A DNA stretch of 48,678 nucleotides from Bacteroidales bacterium (GTDB lineage: Bacteria; Bacteroidota; Bacteroidia; Bacteroidales; Prolixibacteraceae): assembly GCA_012719495.1 (NCBI GenBank), contig JAAYAG010000125.1, positions 1-48,678 of the forward strand. Reading direction: 5' to 3'. Position numbers and translations under genes: made by a program. The notes under the pieces were generated by a model, which saw only the letters and a program-made list of their open reading frames with translations, did no database searches and was not told the DNA's origin. This document shows, one piece after another, positions 42,121 through 48,678 of the stretch (position 1 is its first letter; the number at the start of each line of letters is the position of its first letter).

Positions 42121-42534
42121 ATGAATAGATTAATTTTATTGTTAGCCTTACTTATTTCTTTGATGCTTTTTTCCTGTAATTCTGCCAATCAGTCTACCCG
42201 TGTAGTTGAGGGCAAATCACAATCGGTGTATACCAATGAGCCTTTTGTTGGAATGGTCATCCTGACTTATCATAAGGAGAAATTGGCGTCTGTTGATTTC
42301 CAGATTGTCGATACCCTTCATAATGAAGTTTTTGGGAGCGATTATGAGAAGCATTATCCCGATAACGAGGAATATAGGATGCAATGCCGAAATGATTGGC
42401 AAGGGGTATTATCGTATCCGGCTCAGCTGGTAAGAAAGCAGGACATTGGTGCTGTCGATGCCATTTCGGGGGCAACATGGTCGTATAATTTATTTTCAGC
42501 AGCAGTAAAGAATGCATTGAAAAACAACAAATAG
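42121..42534 (+). CDS. Lipoprotein with FMN-binding domain
   Basis: This 137-aa exported lipoprotein starts MNRLILLLALLISLMLFSC, a signal peptide with a lipobox cysteine. A small FMN-binding domain follows, and its C-terminal DAISGATWSYNLF matches the (D)xxSGAT flavinylation-type motif in which FMN is attached to the threonine. Such domains carry electrons in extracellular or periplasmic chains. The longest frame starts at 42097, but the Met at 42121 begins the signal peptide. It is followed by a strong terminator. Confidence 0.8.
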   Translation: MNRLILLLALLISLMLFSCNSANQSTRVVEGKSQSVYTNEPFVGMVILTYHKEKLASVDFQIVDTLHNEVFGSDYEKHYPDNEEYRMQCRNDWQGVLSYPAQLVRKQDIGAVDAISGATWSYNLFSAAVKNALKNNK

Positions 42535-42558
42535 AAGGGAGATTTGGGGAGTAACGTT

Positions 42559-42621
42559 GATTGAGGAGAGCCTATTTTTTGAATTTCATTTTTTGGGCTC
42601 TCCCAATCTCTGATTTTTTTT
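42559..42621 (+). terminator. Intrinsic terminator after the FMN-binding gene
   Basis: A long imperfect stem, GATTGAGGAGAGCC (42559-42572) with GGCTCTCCCAATC (42596-42608), is followed by TCTGATTTTTTTT. It insulates the lipoprotein gene from holB. Confidence 0.85.
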
Positions 42622-42635
42622 CCATATTTGTACCT

Positions 42636-43760
42636 ATGCAGTTTCGTGATGTTATAGGACAAAAAGAGATTAAAAAGCGCCTCATCGATGGTGTAAATGA
42701 AAATCGCATTAGCCATGCGTTGTTGTTTTCAGGGCCTTCAGGTGTCGGCAAACTAGCTATGGCAATAGCTTATTCACAATACATTAACTGCAAGAATAGA
42801 GGCGAAGAAGATTCCTGTGGTGAATGCCCTTCGTGCAAGAAATATGCAAAACTTATTCACCCCGACCTTCATTTTGTTTTTCCGGTTGTAAAGTCAAAAA
42901 AATTTAAAGACCCGGTTAGTGACAATTATATCGACAAATGGAGGGCACAAGTTTTAAGTAACCCATACTTCAACATCGATTCGTGGAATGCTCAGCTCGA
43001 TGTTGAAAACTCCCAAGCTCAGATTTTTGTTGACGAAAGTACTGAGATCATCCGTAAACTTAGCTTAAAAACCTTTGAGGCTGAGTATAAGGTAATGATT
43101 GTTTGGATGGCAGAGCGCATGAATGCCCAATGTGCCAATAAGCTATTGAAAATGATTGAAGAACCTCCGCCAAAAACATTGTTTGTTCTTATAACAGAAG
43201 AAGAAGAAAGGCTTTTGACCACTATAAAATCACGTACCCAACTGGTGAAATTTATTGGTATCGATAATGAATCGATGGCAAAGGCGATCGAAAAAAACCC
43301 GTTGGCACAAGGAAAAAACAGCAAAGGGTTGGCACATTTGGCTAATGGTAGTTATATAACCGCTTTAGACCTTCTCAATCCCAATGATCAAGCCCTCTTG
43401 TTTAATGAAAAATTTACAGGTTTAATGCGTTCATCGTATGGTCGGGCATGGGAGTCCCTGTTTTTATTGGCCGACGAGCTTGCCGGCTGGGGGCGTGAAC
43501 AGCAAAAAAGTTTTCTGCTCTATTGCATGAAAATGATTCGAGAAAACTTTATCATGAATTTCAAACAGAACGATTTGGTTTTTTTGAATGAACTTGACAG
43601 GAAATTTTCAGAGAAATTTAGCCCATTTATCAACGAAAGGAACGTTTACCAATTTACAAAAGAGTTTCAGGATGCCTTTCGTGATATCTCGCAAAACGGG
43701 AATTCACGCATCATCTTTCTCGACCTGACCTTGAAAGTGGTAAAATTGATCAAGCAATAG
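42636..43760 (+). CDS. holB: DNA polymerase III clamp-loader subunit delta'
   Basis: HolB is part of the clamp loader that places the sliding clamp on DNA. The 374-aa AAA+ protein has FRDVIGQKEIKKRL at the start, a P-loop GPSGVGKLAMA (K followed by L instead of T/S), and a zinc-binding CGECPSCKKY. Sensor-type residues lie in IEEPPPKTLFVLI. The longest frame starts at 42561 inside the terminator region, so the ATG at 42636, which begins MQFRDVIG, is chosen. It is the first gene of the conserved cluster holB-ricT-gldH-trmB. Confidence 0.9.
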   Translation: MQFRDVIGQKEIKKRLIDGVNENRISHALLFSGPSGVGKLAMAIAYSQYINCKNRGEEDSCGECPSCKKYAKLIHPDLHFVFPVVKSKKFKDPVSDNYIDKWRAQVLSNPYFNIDSWNAQLDVENSQAQIFVDESTEIIRKLSLKTFEAEYKVMIVWMAERMNAQCANKLLKMIEEPPPKTLFVLITEEEERLLTTIKSRTQLVKFIGIDNESMAKAIEKNPLAQGKNSKGLAHLANGSYITALDLLNPNDQALLFNEKFTGLMRSSYGRAWESLFLLADELAGWGREQQKSFLLYCMKMIRENFIMNFKQNDLVFLNELDRKFSEKFSPFINERNVYQFTKEFQDAFRDISQNGNSRIIFLDLTLKVVKLIKQ

Positions 43761-43824
43761 AAACCAGCAAATACTGAAATAGGGATTAAAGCAGTTGGAT
43801 GGTTTCAACTATCACTTTTATAAC

Positions 43825-43832
43825 TATTTTTG
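43825..43832 (+). promoter_or_regulatory. Promoter -7 box for ricT
   Basis: TATTTTTG matches TAnnTTTG, with TTTC 18 bases upstream (43803-43806). It lies inside the longest ricT frame and supports the downstream start at 43889. Confidence 0.55.
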
Positions 43833-43888
43833 CAACATTAACAATTCAATATATAGCCTTTTTAATTGCAAAAGTCAAAAAAGAAAAT

Positions 43889-45181
43889 ATGGATACAGGT
43901 AACCAGATATACAGAGGATGCCCTTCGAGTGGACGGGCCGGAACATGTGCTAAATTAGAAGTTTACGATTGGCTGGGCGATGTAGAAAACATCCTTAACC
44001 CCGAAGAACTTGTCGAAATCAGGTTTAAGAATACCCGAAAAGATTATTTCAGAAATGTTAATTTGCTGAAATTGGAAGTTGGCGATTTGGTTGCTGTAGA
44101 GGCTAGCCCGGGTCACGATATTGGTATGGTTTCACTTACCGGCGATTTAGTTCGCCGCCAAATGAAACGGCACAAAGTAACCCTCGTTAACGGCGAAATG
44201 CGAAAAGTGTACCGTAAGGCAAAACCCGTCGACATCGATAAGTGGCACGAAGCCATGGCCCGCGAGCATGAAACCATGATCAAGTCGAGACAAATTGCTG
44301 CCGACCTTAGGTTGAACATGAAAATTGGCGACGTTGAATATCAGGGCGATGGAACCAAGGCTATTTTCTACTATATTGCAGAAGATCGCGTCGATTTTCG
44401 TCAGTTAATTAAGGTACTAGCCGAGTCTTTCAGAATCCGTATTGAAATGAAACAGATTGGTGCTCGTCAGGAAGCTGGCCGCATCGGGGGTATTGGGCCT
44501 TGTGGCCGCGAATTATGCTGTTGCTCGTGGATGTCGAGTTTTAGCTCTGTTTCTACTGGTGCAGCTCGTTATCAGGAAATTTCGCTCAACCCGCAAAAAC
44601 TTGCCGGACAATGTAGCAAACTCAAATGCTGTCTCAACTACGAGGTCGATAGCTATATTGATGAACAAAAATCCTTTCCTCCAAGAATTAGACTTGAAAC
44701 ACAAGAAGGAGTATTTCAATACATTAAATCAGATATTTTCAAGAATGTCTATTGGTACTCGCTCGATTCAAGAGTGCCTAGTGGTCAAATTGGTATCCCG
44801 GTTGAACGGGTACACCGCATAATCCAGATGAACCGTAAGGGGCATTTGCCCGAAAAGCTTGTCGATGCGAACGATCAACCGGTGAATGCAGAAAAGCCTT
44901 CGAATGACTATGGAAATGTTGTTGGACAAGATAGTCTTACCCGTTTCGATAAGCCTCGCGATAACAATCGGCGAAACCGGAACCAGAATAAGCGCAGGCC
45001 TCGGCCATCTGAAGGACAGTCGGGCGAGCAGGTTCAAAAAAACCAGCCTCAGAACGTTCAACCCCATGATAACGAAAATCAGCCAAGGCGCGAAAATCAG
45101 CAACGAAGGCACATAAAAAGGGGAAACAGACCAGGAGGTAATCCGCAGGGCCGACCAAATAACCAAGGAAGGCCAGAGTAA
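43889..45181 (+). CDS. ricT: PSP1-domain protein, RicT-like, with basic tail
   Basis: This 430-aa protein contains the PSP1 domain (about residues 130-240) with the cysteine-rich signature GPCGRELCCCSW and QCSKLKCCLNYE. In Bacillus, RicT works with RicA/RicF as an iron-sulfur complex affecting RNase Y. The C-terminal 95 residues are a disordered, arginine-, asparagine- and glycine-rich tail (RRNRNQNKRRPRP, GNPQGRPNNQGRP) that could bind RNA. The longest frame begins at 43799, but its first 30 codons overlap a promoter, so the ATG at 43889 is preferred. It lies 24 bases before gldH. Confidence 0.85.
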   Translation: MDTGNQIYRGCPSSGRAGTCAKLEVYDWLGDVENILNPEELVEIRFKNTRKDYFRNVNLLKLEVGDLVAVEASPGHDIGMVSLTGDLVRRQMKRHKVTLVNGEMRKVYRKAKPVDIDKWHEAMAREHETMIKSRQIAADLRLNMKIGDVEYQGDGTKAIFYYIAEDRVDFRQLIKVLAESFRIRIEMKQIGARQEAGRIGGIGPCGRELCCCSWMSSFSSVSTGAARYQEISLNPQKLAGQCSKLKCCLNYEVDSYIDEQKSFPPRIRLETQEGVFQYIKSDIFKNVYWYSLDSRVPSGQIGIPVERVHRIIQMNRKGHLPEKLVDANDQPVNAEKPSNDYGNVVGQDSLTRFDKPRDNNRRNRNQNKRRPRPSEGQSGEQVQKNQPQNVQPHDNENQPRRENQQRRHIKRGNRPGGNPQGRPNNQGRPE

Positions 45182-45205
45182 AAAAGAACCTAAAAAAGCA
45201 AGCAG

Positions 45206-45673
45206 ATGAAGCGTCTATTTTTCTTCTTTTTCCTGATTCCAACCTTGTTTTTTTCTTGTAAAAGCAATTCGTTGTACGAAGATTACCGTGCTATTAAAGC
45301 TTCGGGGTGGGAGCAGGATTCGGTAGCTGTTTTTAAGTTCGATGTTGAAAAAAACTACTTGAATTATTCTCTATCTATCAATGTCAGGAATCGTGGCGAT
45401 TATCAGTTCAGTAATCTTTGGCTGTTTGTAGATATCACTTCGCCCGGCAATGTTACGGTGAGCGATACTATTGAATATCAGTTATCTTATCCTGATGGCC
45501 GTTGGACAGGTAAAGGAACAGGCGGCATTTTCTCAAATCAGTTTTTATTTCGCGACAATGTGTTTTTTCCCATTCCGGGAAGCTATACAGTGTCGATCAG
45601 GCATGCCATGCGCCCAAATCCGCTCGTGGGAATTAGTGACATCGGGATTTGTGTTAAACGCAAACAACCATAA
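45206..45673 (+). CDS. gldH: Gliding motility lipoprotein GldH
   Basis: GldH is an exported lipoprotein needed for gliding in Flavobacterium and retained in many non-gliding Bacteroidota. The 155-aa protein has a signal peptide ending LFFSC at the lipobox. Family features are YEDYRAI, FKFDVEKNYLNYSLSI, RGDYQFSNLWLFV and the C-terminal GISDIGICV. It lies between ricT and trmB, which matches the usual Bacteroidota order. Gliding itself cannot be inferred from gldH alone. Confidence 0.9.
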   Translation: MKRLFFFFFLIPTLFFSCKSNSLYEDYRAIKASGWEQDSVAVFKFDVEKNYLNYSLSINVRNRGDYQFSNLWLFVDITSPGNVTVSDTIEYQLSYPDGRWTGKGTGGIFSNQFLFRDNVFFPIPGSYTVSIRHAMRPNPLVGISDIGICVKRKQP

Positions 45674-45696
45674 CTTCAACATCAATTCAACTTCAC

Positions 45697-46440
45697 GTGG
45701 GTAAAAATAAGCTTTCAAAATTTGCTGAAATGCAATCTTTTAGCAATGTTCTGCAAGTTACATTCAGTCAGCTGGAACAGTATGACCATCCAATGAAAGG
45801 AAACTGGAACCGCGACTTTTTTCACAATCAAAAACCGATTGTTCTTGAGTTGGGTTGTGGCAAAGGCGAATATACTACAGGGTTGGCCGAGGCTAATCCA
45901 GAAAATAACTATATTGGAATCGACATTAAGGGGGCGCGAATGTGGAAAGGTGCAAAATATGCCACAGATAACCAGTTGTTTAATGTTGGCTTTCTGCGTA
46001 CACATATCGAAATGGTCGATCGCTTTTTTGCTCTTGGAGAAGTAAGTGAAATCTGGCTCACTTTTCCCGATCCTCAAATGAAGAAAGTACGGAAACGGCT
46101 CACCTCAACACGGTTTATTGAATTGTACCGGAAATTTTTAAAACCCGGCGGTATTGTTCACTTGAAAACTGATAGCCGTTTTCAGTTTTTATATACACGT
46201 GAAATGGTTTTGGCCAATGGCTTTCACGTCGTTGAAGAATTAGATGATGTTTATGGCAACGGAAGCACCGATAGTATTTTATCGATAAAGACTTTTTACG
46301 AAAAGCAATGGCTTGCACGTGGCATAACCATAAAATATATAAGTTTTATCCCTCACCAAAATGAGCTTATTGAGCCAGAAGTTGATATTGAAGAAGACAC
46401 CTACCGGAGTTTTGGCCGTGGAGCATTAACAGTTGATTAG
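45697..46440 (+). CDS. trmB: tRNA (guanine-N7-)-methyltransferase
   Basis: TrmB methylates G46 in the variable loop of tRNAs with SAM as donor. The 247-aa protein has SAM motif ELGCGKGEYT (residues about 50-59), IGIDIKGARMWKGA (72-85), and the signature WLTFPDPQMKKVRKR. The start is GTG at 45697 (VGKNKLSKFAE), which is common for the family in Bacteroidota. It ends 4 bases from the convergent histidine kinase stop. Confidence 0.92.
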   Translation: MGKNKLSKFAEMQSFSNVLQVTFSQLEQYDHPMKGNWNRDFFHNQKPIVLELGCGKGEYTTGLAEANPENNYIGIDIKGARMWKGAKYATDNQLFNVGFLRTHIEMVDRFFALGEVSEIWLTFPDPQMKKVRKRLTSTRFIELYRKFLKPGGIVHLKTDSRFQFLYTREMVLANGFHVVEELDDVYGNGSTDSILSIKTFYEKQWLARGITIKYISFIPHQNELIEPEVDIEEDTYRSFGRGALTVD

Positions 46441-46444
46441 TATA

Positions 46445-48130
46445 TTAATAGCCAGGAAGTTCAAATGAAAAAGTACTTCCTTCGCCTTCTGTGCTTTCTG
46501 CCCAAATTTTTCCTCCGTGTTTTTCAACAAATTCTTTACATAGAATCAATCCTAATCCAGTACTTGGTTCGCCTTCGGTGCCAGGGCGGTTAATGTTCAC
46601 ATCTATTCTGAAAAGAGAGTCAAGAATGGATTTGTTCATTCCAATGCCTGTGTCTTTTACACTGAAAATGGTAGAACCTTTATTACTTTTTGTCGCCGAA
46701 ATAAAGATCTTTCCCCCTTGAGGAGTAAATTTAATAGCATTAGAAACCAAATTACGGAGAATTGATTGAAGCATGTCAACATCGGCATAAACATTGAAAT
46801 TCTTAGGAAAGTCAATATTGATGTCGATTGATTTCTTTAAGGCTTGTTCGATGCAACTTTCTGAACATGCCCCAACAATTTCGTCGATGACAAATCGTTT
46901 AGGATTAAACGGGAACATCCCTCTTTTTACTACTGACCAGTTGAGCAGGTTTTCGAGCAGACGGTTTACATTACCTGCCATATTCTTCATTGAGCCTACA
47001 ATCTTTTTCTGCCTTTCAGTAGTCATTGTTTCAAGTTCGTCGTTGAGCAAAATTGTGAGCCCTAAAAAGGAATTGAATGGACCACGGAGGTCGTGGGCAA
47101 TGATAGAAAAGAATTTTTCTTTTTCAGCATTACTCATATGTAGAAGTTCATTTTTCTTCTGGACTTCTTGTTCAGCAATTTTTCGTTGAGTTATGTCGCG
47201 TCCAACCCCAACGACAAACTCTATTTCTCCATTGTCTGAAATGACAGCCGTGTCGACCCAGGAAAACCATCGCCATCCCTCTTTAGTCATTGCTCGTTGT
47301 TCTAAACTGCACGTGTATGGTTTTTCGAGCAATTCCTTCATTTTTTCTCTGGTTTGGTCAACATCGTCGGGATGAACCATCGGGTAAAATGAATTTCCAA
47401 GTAATTCTTGTTCTGTCTTTCCAAACGTTTTGCAATAGCTGGGACTTACGTAGATGAACTTGTTGTTTTTGTCAACTTTCACAATCAAATCGGTTACATT
47501 TTCAACCAGTAGTCGGTATTTTTCTTCCGATTCGCGAAGTTGTTTTTCTGTAATCATTTGCTCAGAAACCAGCATTTCGAGTTTTTTGTTTTGATATACT
47601 TTTTCCGATAGCTCGTTAACCAGCGTGAATAATAAATTAGCAATACTTTTTAGTTTTTCTTCCGACATAACTGGCACTTCCAAAAAAGCTTCGCGAAAAG
47701 CTTTTGGGTCGGCACCCAGTTCTTTTGCGTATTCTTCAATAGCACAGTCTTCAGTTATTTCTGTTCTTACCTGACCTATCAGCCAGTTAGCAACATGAGT
47801 TCCTTCTACCGAAATTGAAACACCGGCATCCCAAATTCCTCCACTAAGGCAACGGCTAATAATTGGTCCAGTTTGATTTCCCGCTCCTAAAAGGGTATCG
47901 GATTTAATACAATTAGCAAGCCCTTTTTCTGTCTTTCTGATCAGGTCGTTGCATAAGCGGCAAAAATTTGTCGGTTTTGTAATTGGTGTTCCGTCTGGTT
48001 CAGTTATTAATGAAGCAACTCCGGTGGCATTTGAAAAGAGGTCTTGCAACCGTTGTAGCTCTTCAACACTGAATAAATCGGAGTATTGGGGAGTACTGCC
48101 AATATTTGTTGGGTTTATTATTGTATTCAT
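46445..48130 (-). CDS. PocR-PAS hybrid sensor histidine kinase
   Basis: The domain order in this 561-aa protein is a PocR sensory domain (about residues 18-170, with the cysteine-rich FCRLCNDLIRKT and LANCIKSD), a PAS domain (about 200-315, ending VGRDITQRK), a HisKA dimerisation domain (FFSIIAHDLRGPF), and an HATPase_c domain (NLVSNAIKFTPQGGK and DTGIGM). PocR domains bind small hydrocarbon-like ligands in known regulators. There is no membrane segment, so it senses inside the cell. No response regulator gene is adjacent, so the partner is elsewhere. Confidence 0.88.
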   Translation of the reverse strand: MNTIINPTNIGSTPQYSDLFSVEELQRLQDLFSNATGVASLITEPDGTPITKPTNFCRLCNDLIRKTEKGLANCIKSDTLLGAGNQTGPIISRCLSGGIWDAGVSISVEGTHVANWLIGQVRTEITEDCAIEEYAKELGADPKAFREAFLEVPVMSEEKLKSIANLLFTLVNELSEKVYQNKKLEMLVSEQMITEKQLRESEEKYRLLVENVTDLIVKVDKNNKFIYVSPSYCKTFGKTEQELLGNSFYPMVHPDDVDQTREKMKELLEKPYTCSLEQRAMTKEGWRWFSWVDTAVISDNGEIEFVVGVGRDITQRKIAEQEVQKKNELLHMSNAEKEKFFSIIAHDLRGPFNSFLGLTILLNDELETMTTERQKKIVGSMKNMAGNVNRLLENLLNWSVVKRGMFPFNPKRFVIDEIVGACSESCIEQALKKSIDINIDFPKNFNVYADVDMLQSILRNLVSNAIKFTPQGGKIFISATKSNKGSTIFSVKDTGIGMNKSILDSLFRIDVNINRPGTEGEPSTGLGLILCKEFVEKHGGKIWAESTEGEGSTFSFELPGY

Positions 48131-48281
48131 GAAAAAGGGGTTAATTCGGTGCTAAAGTACAATATCATAACGGTAAAAAAAACTAATAAATATCATAACC
48201 GGGCATTTTTTTCTTACCACACTTTTTATTGTATGTATTATATTAAATATTAAATTGCATATGCTGACAGGCAATGAAGGA

Positions 48282-48482
48282 TCACTTCATAAATATTGTC
48301 TCTTTGTAATTTACAACAAATTCTTTTTCTCGTTCAAATGGGATACCCGCTAAACGAAGATCATATTCCAATGCGTCTTTATATATAATTTCCAGAAATC
48401 CCGGTACAAGGTTGTTGTGTACTTCCATGCATATCCCAATAATCTTGTAGCTTTCAGCCTTGTAAATAATATCCGTCATCAT
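48282..48482 (-). pseudogene. Truncated GxxExxY-family gene
   Basis: The 66-codon frame shows the GxxExxY family motif in VPGFLEIIYKDALEYDL and continues with GIPFEREKEFVVNYK, which matches only the first half of the usual ~125-aa protein. After that point the frame stops at 48282, and I find no continuation of the family in the adjoining frames. It is read as a remnant. These genes often travel in multiple copies in Bacteroidota. Confidence 0.65.
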
Positions 48483-48587
48483 TATTCGTGAATTTGTGGC
48501 CTTTTAGTTAAGTTATAAAAAATAAATTTATCCACCCGAATATTAAAGTGAACCGCAATGAAGAGAACTGATTTATTATAAAAAGAA

Positions 48588-48615
48588 AAACCGTATCGGA
48601 GATGCGATACGGTTT
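48588..48615 (-). terminator. Intrinsic terminator of the tRNA-Gly transcript
   Basis: An 11-bp perfect stem, AAACCGTATCG (48588-48598) with CGATACGGTTT (48605-48615), has a six-base loop. On the minus strand it runs into TTTTTCTTTT. It lies just after the tRNA. Confidence 0.88.
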
Positions 48616-48622
48616 CGATGAT

Positions 48623-48678
<56 letters not shown>

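Noticed and set aside
43799-43888. N-terminal membrane segment of RicT
   Set aside because: The 30 extra codons overlap a -7 box and are not expected in the family; the start at 43889 is preferred.

Overview
The window reads as chromosome of a free-living or gut/sediment member of the Bacteroidota, most likely Bacteroidales/Marinilabiliales-like. The evidence is the Bacteroidota promoter signature TTTG/TTTC-N18-19-TAnnTTTG in front of many genes, a GldH gliding lipoprotein gene in the cluster holB-ricT-gldH-trmB, a DUF5020 outer-membrane protein, lipoboxes, and AT-rich spacers without strong Shine-Dalgarno sites. No species can be named from the sequence alone.

Layout. 1-1.2 kb: a GH10 xylanase with a problematic 5' end. 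1.4-7.9 kb: an arsenic/organoarsenical resistance island, arsR-arsE-arsF-arsG, a DUF433/DUF5615 toxin-antitoxin pair, then arsP, a P5C-reductase-like gene, arsM and acr3. Two copies of one 16-bp palindrome (TTCGTA-N4-TACGAA), before arsR and before arsP, suggest that ArsR controls both halves. No arsenate reductase gene is present. 7.9-9.1 kb: a PQQ-type propeller lipoprotein. 9.4-12.4 kb: an AT-rich three-gene operon that fits an ABC-three-component (ABC-3C) conflict/defence system (nuclease-like effector, small middle component, DUF2326 ATPase), followed by an uncharacterised 282-aa gene.

13.4-19.6 kb: a degenerate FAD-oxidoreductase-like protein with a coiled-coil membrane protein, pdxH, a DUF1593 secreted protein, and rfbB with a glycosyltransferase. 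19.7-25.5 kb: a leftward redox operon (small anchored Cys protein, Tat-type ferredoxin, NapH/NosR-like polyferredoxin, membrane PQQ-like propeller, NHL-like propeller). It is interrupted by a cassette in which a DUF559 nuclease gene lies exactly between two direct ~150-bp elements with inverted-repeat ends. An octanucleotide tandem repeat sits at the operon's 5' end. 25.5-28.2 kb: galE and pgk. 28.2-28.8 kb: a 29-codon membrane-peptide gene with its own promoter, terminator and a tandem operator-like repeat. 28.9-30.5 kb: a GltD-like flavoprotein that lacks the NADPH-binding domain.

30.6-35.3 kb: a membrane protein, a J-domain-like/leucine-rich-repeat protein, and a four-gene operon (membrane protein, XRE regulator, C_GCAxxG_C_C-type protein, cysteine desulfurase). 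35.7-37.8 kb: a Tsx-like outer-membrane channel plus NCS2 purine permease. 37.8-39.7 kb: PadR regulator with two tandem paralogous membrane proteins. Then metG, an FMN-binding lipoprotein, the housekeeping cluster holB-ricT-gldH-trmB, a PocR-PAS histidine kinase, a truncated GxxExxY gene, and the 3' part of a tRNA-Gly(GCC) at the right edge.

The candidates most worth follow-up are the repeat-bounded DUF559 cassette, the redox operon it interrupts, the ABC-3C operon with its unknown neighbour, the 29-aa peptide gene, and the C_GCAxxG/cysteine-desulfurase operon.
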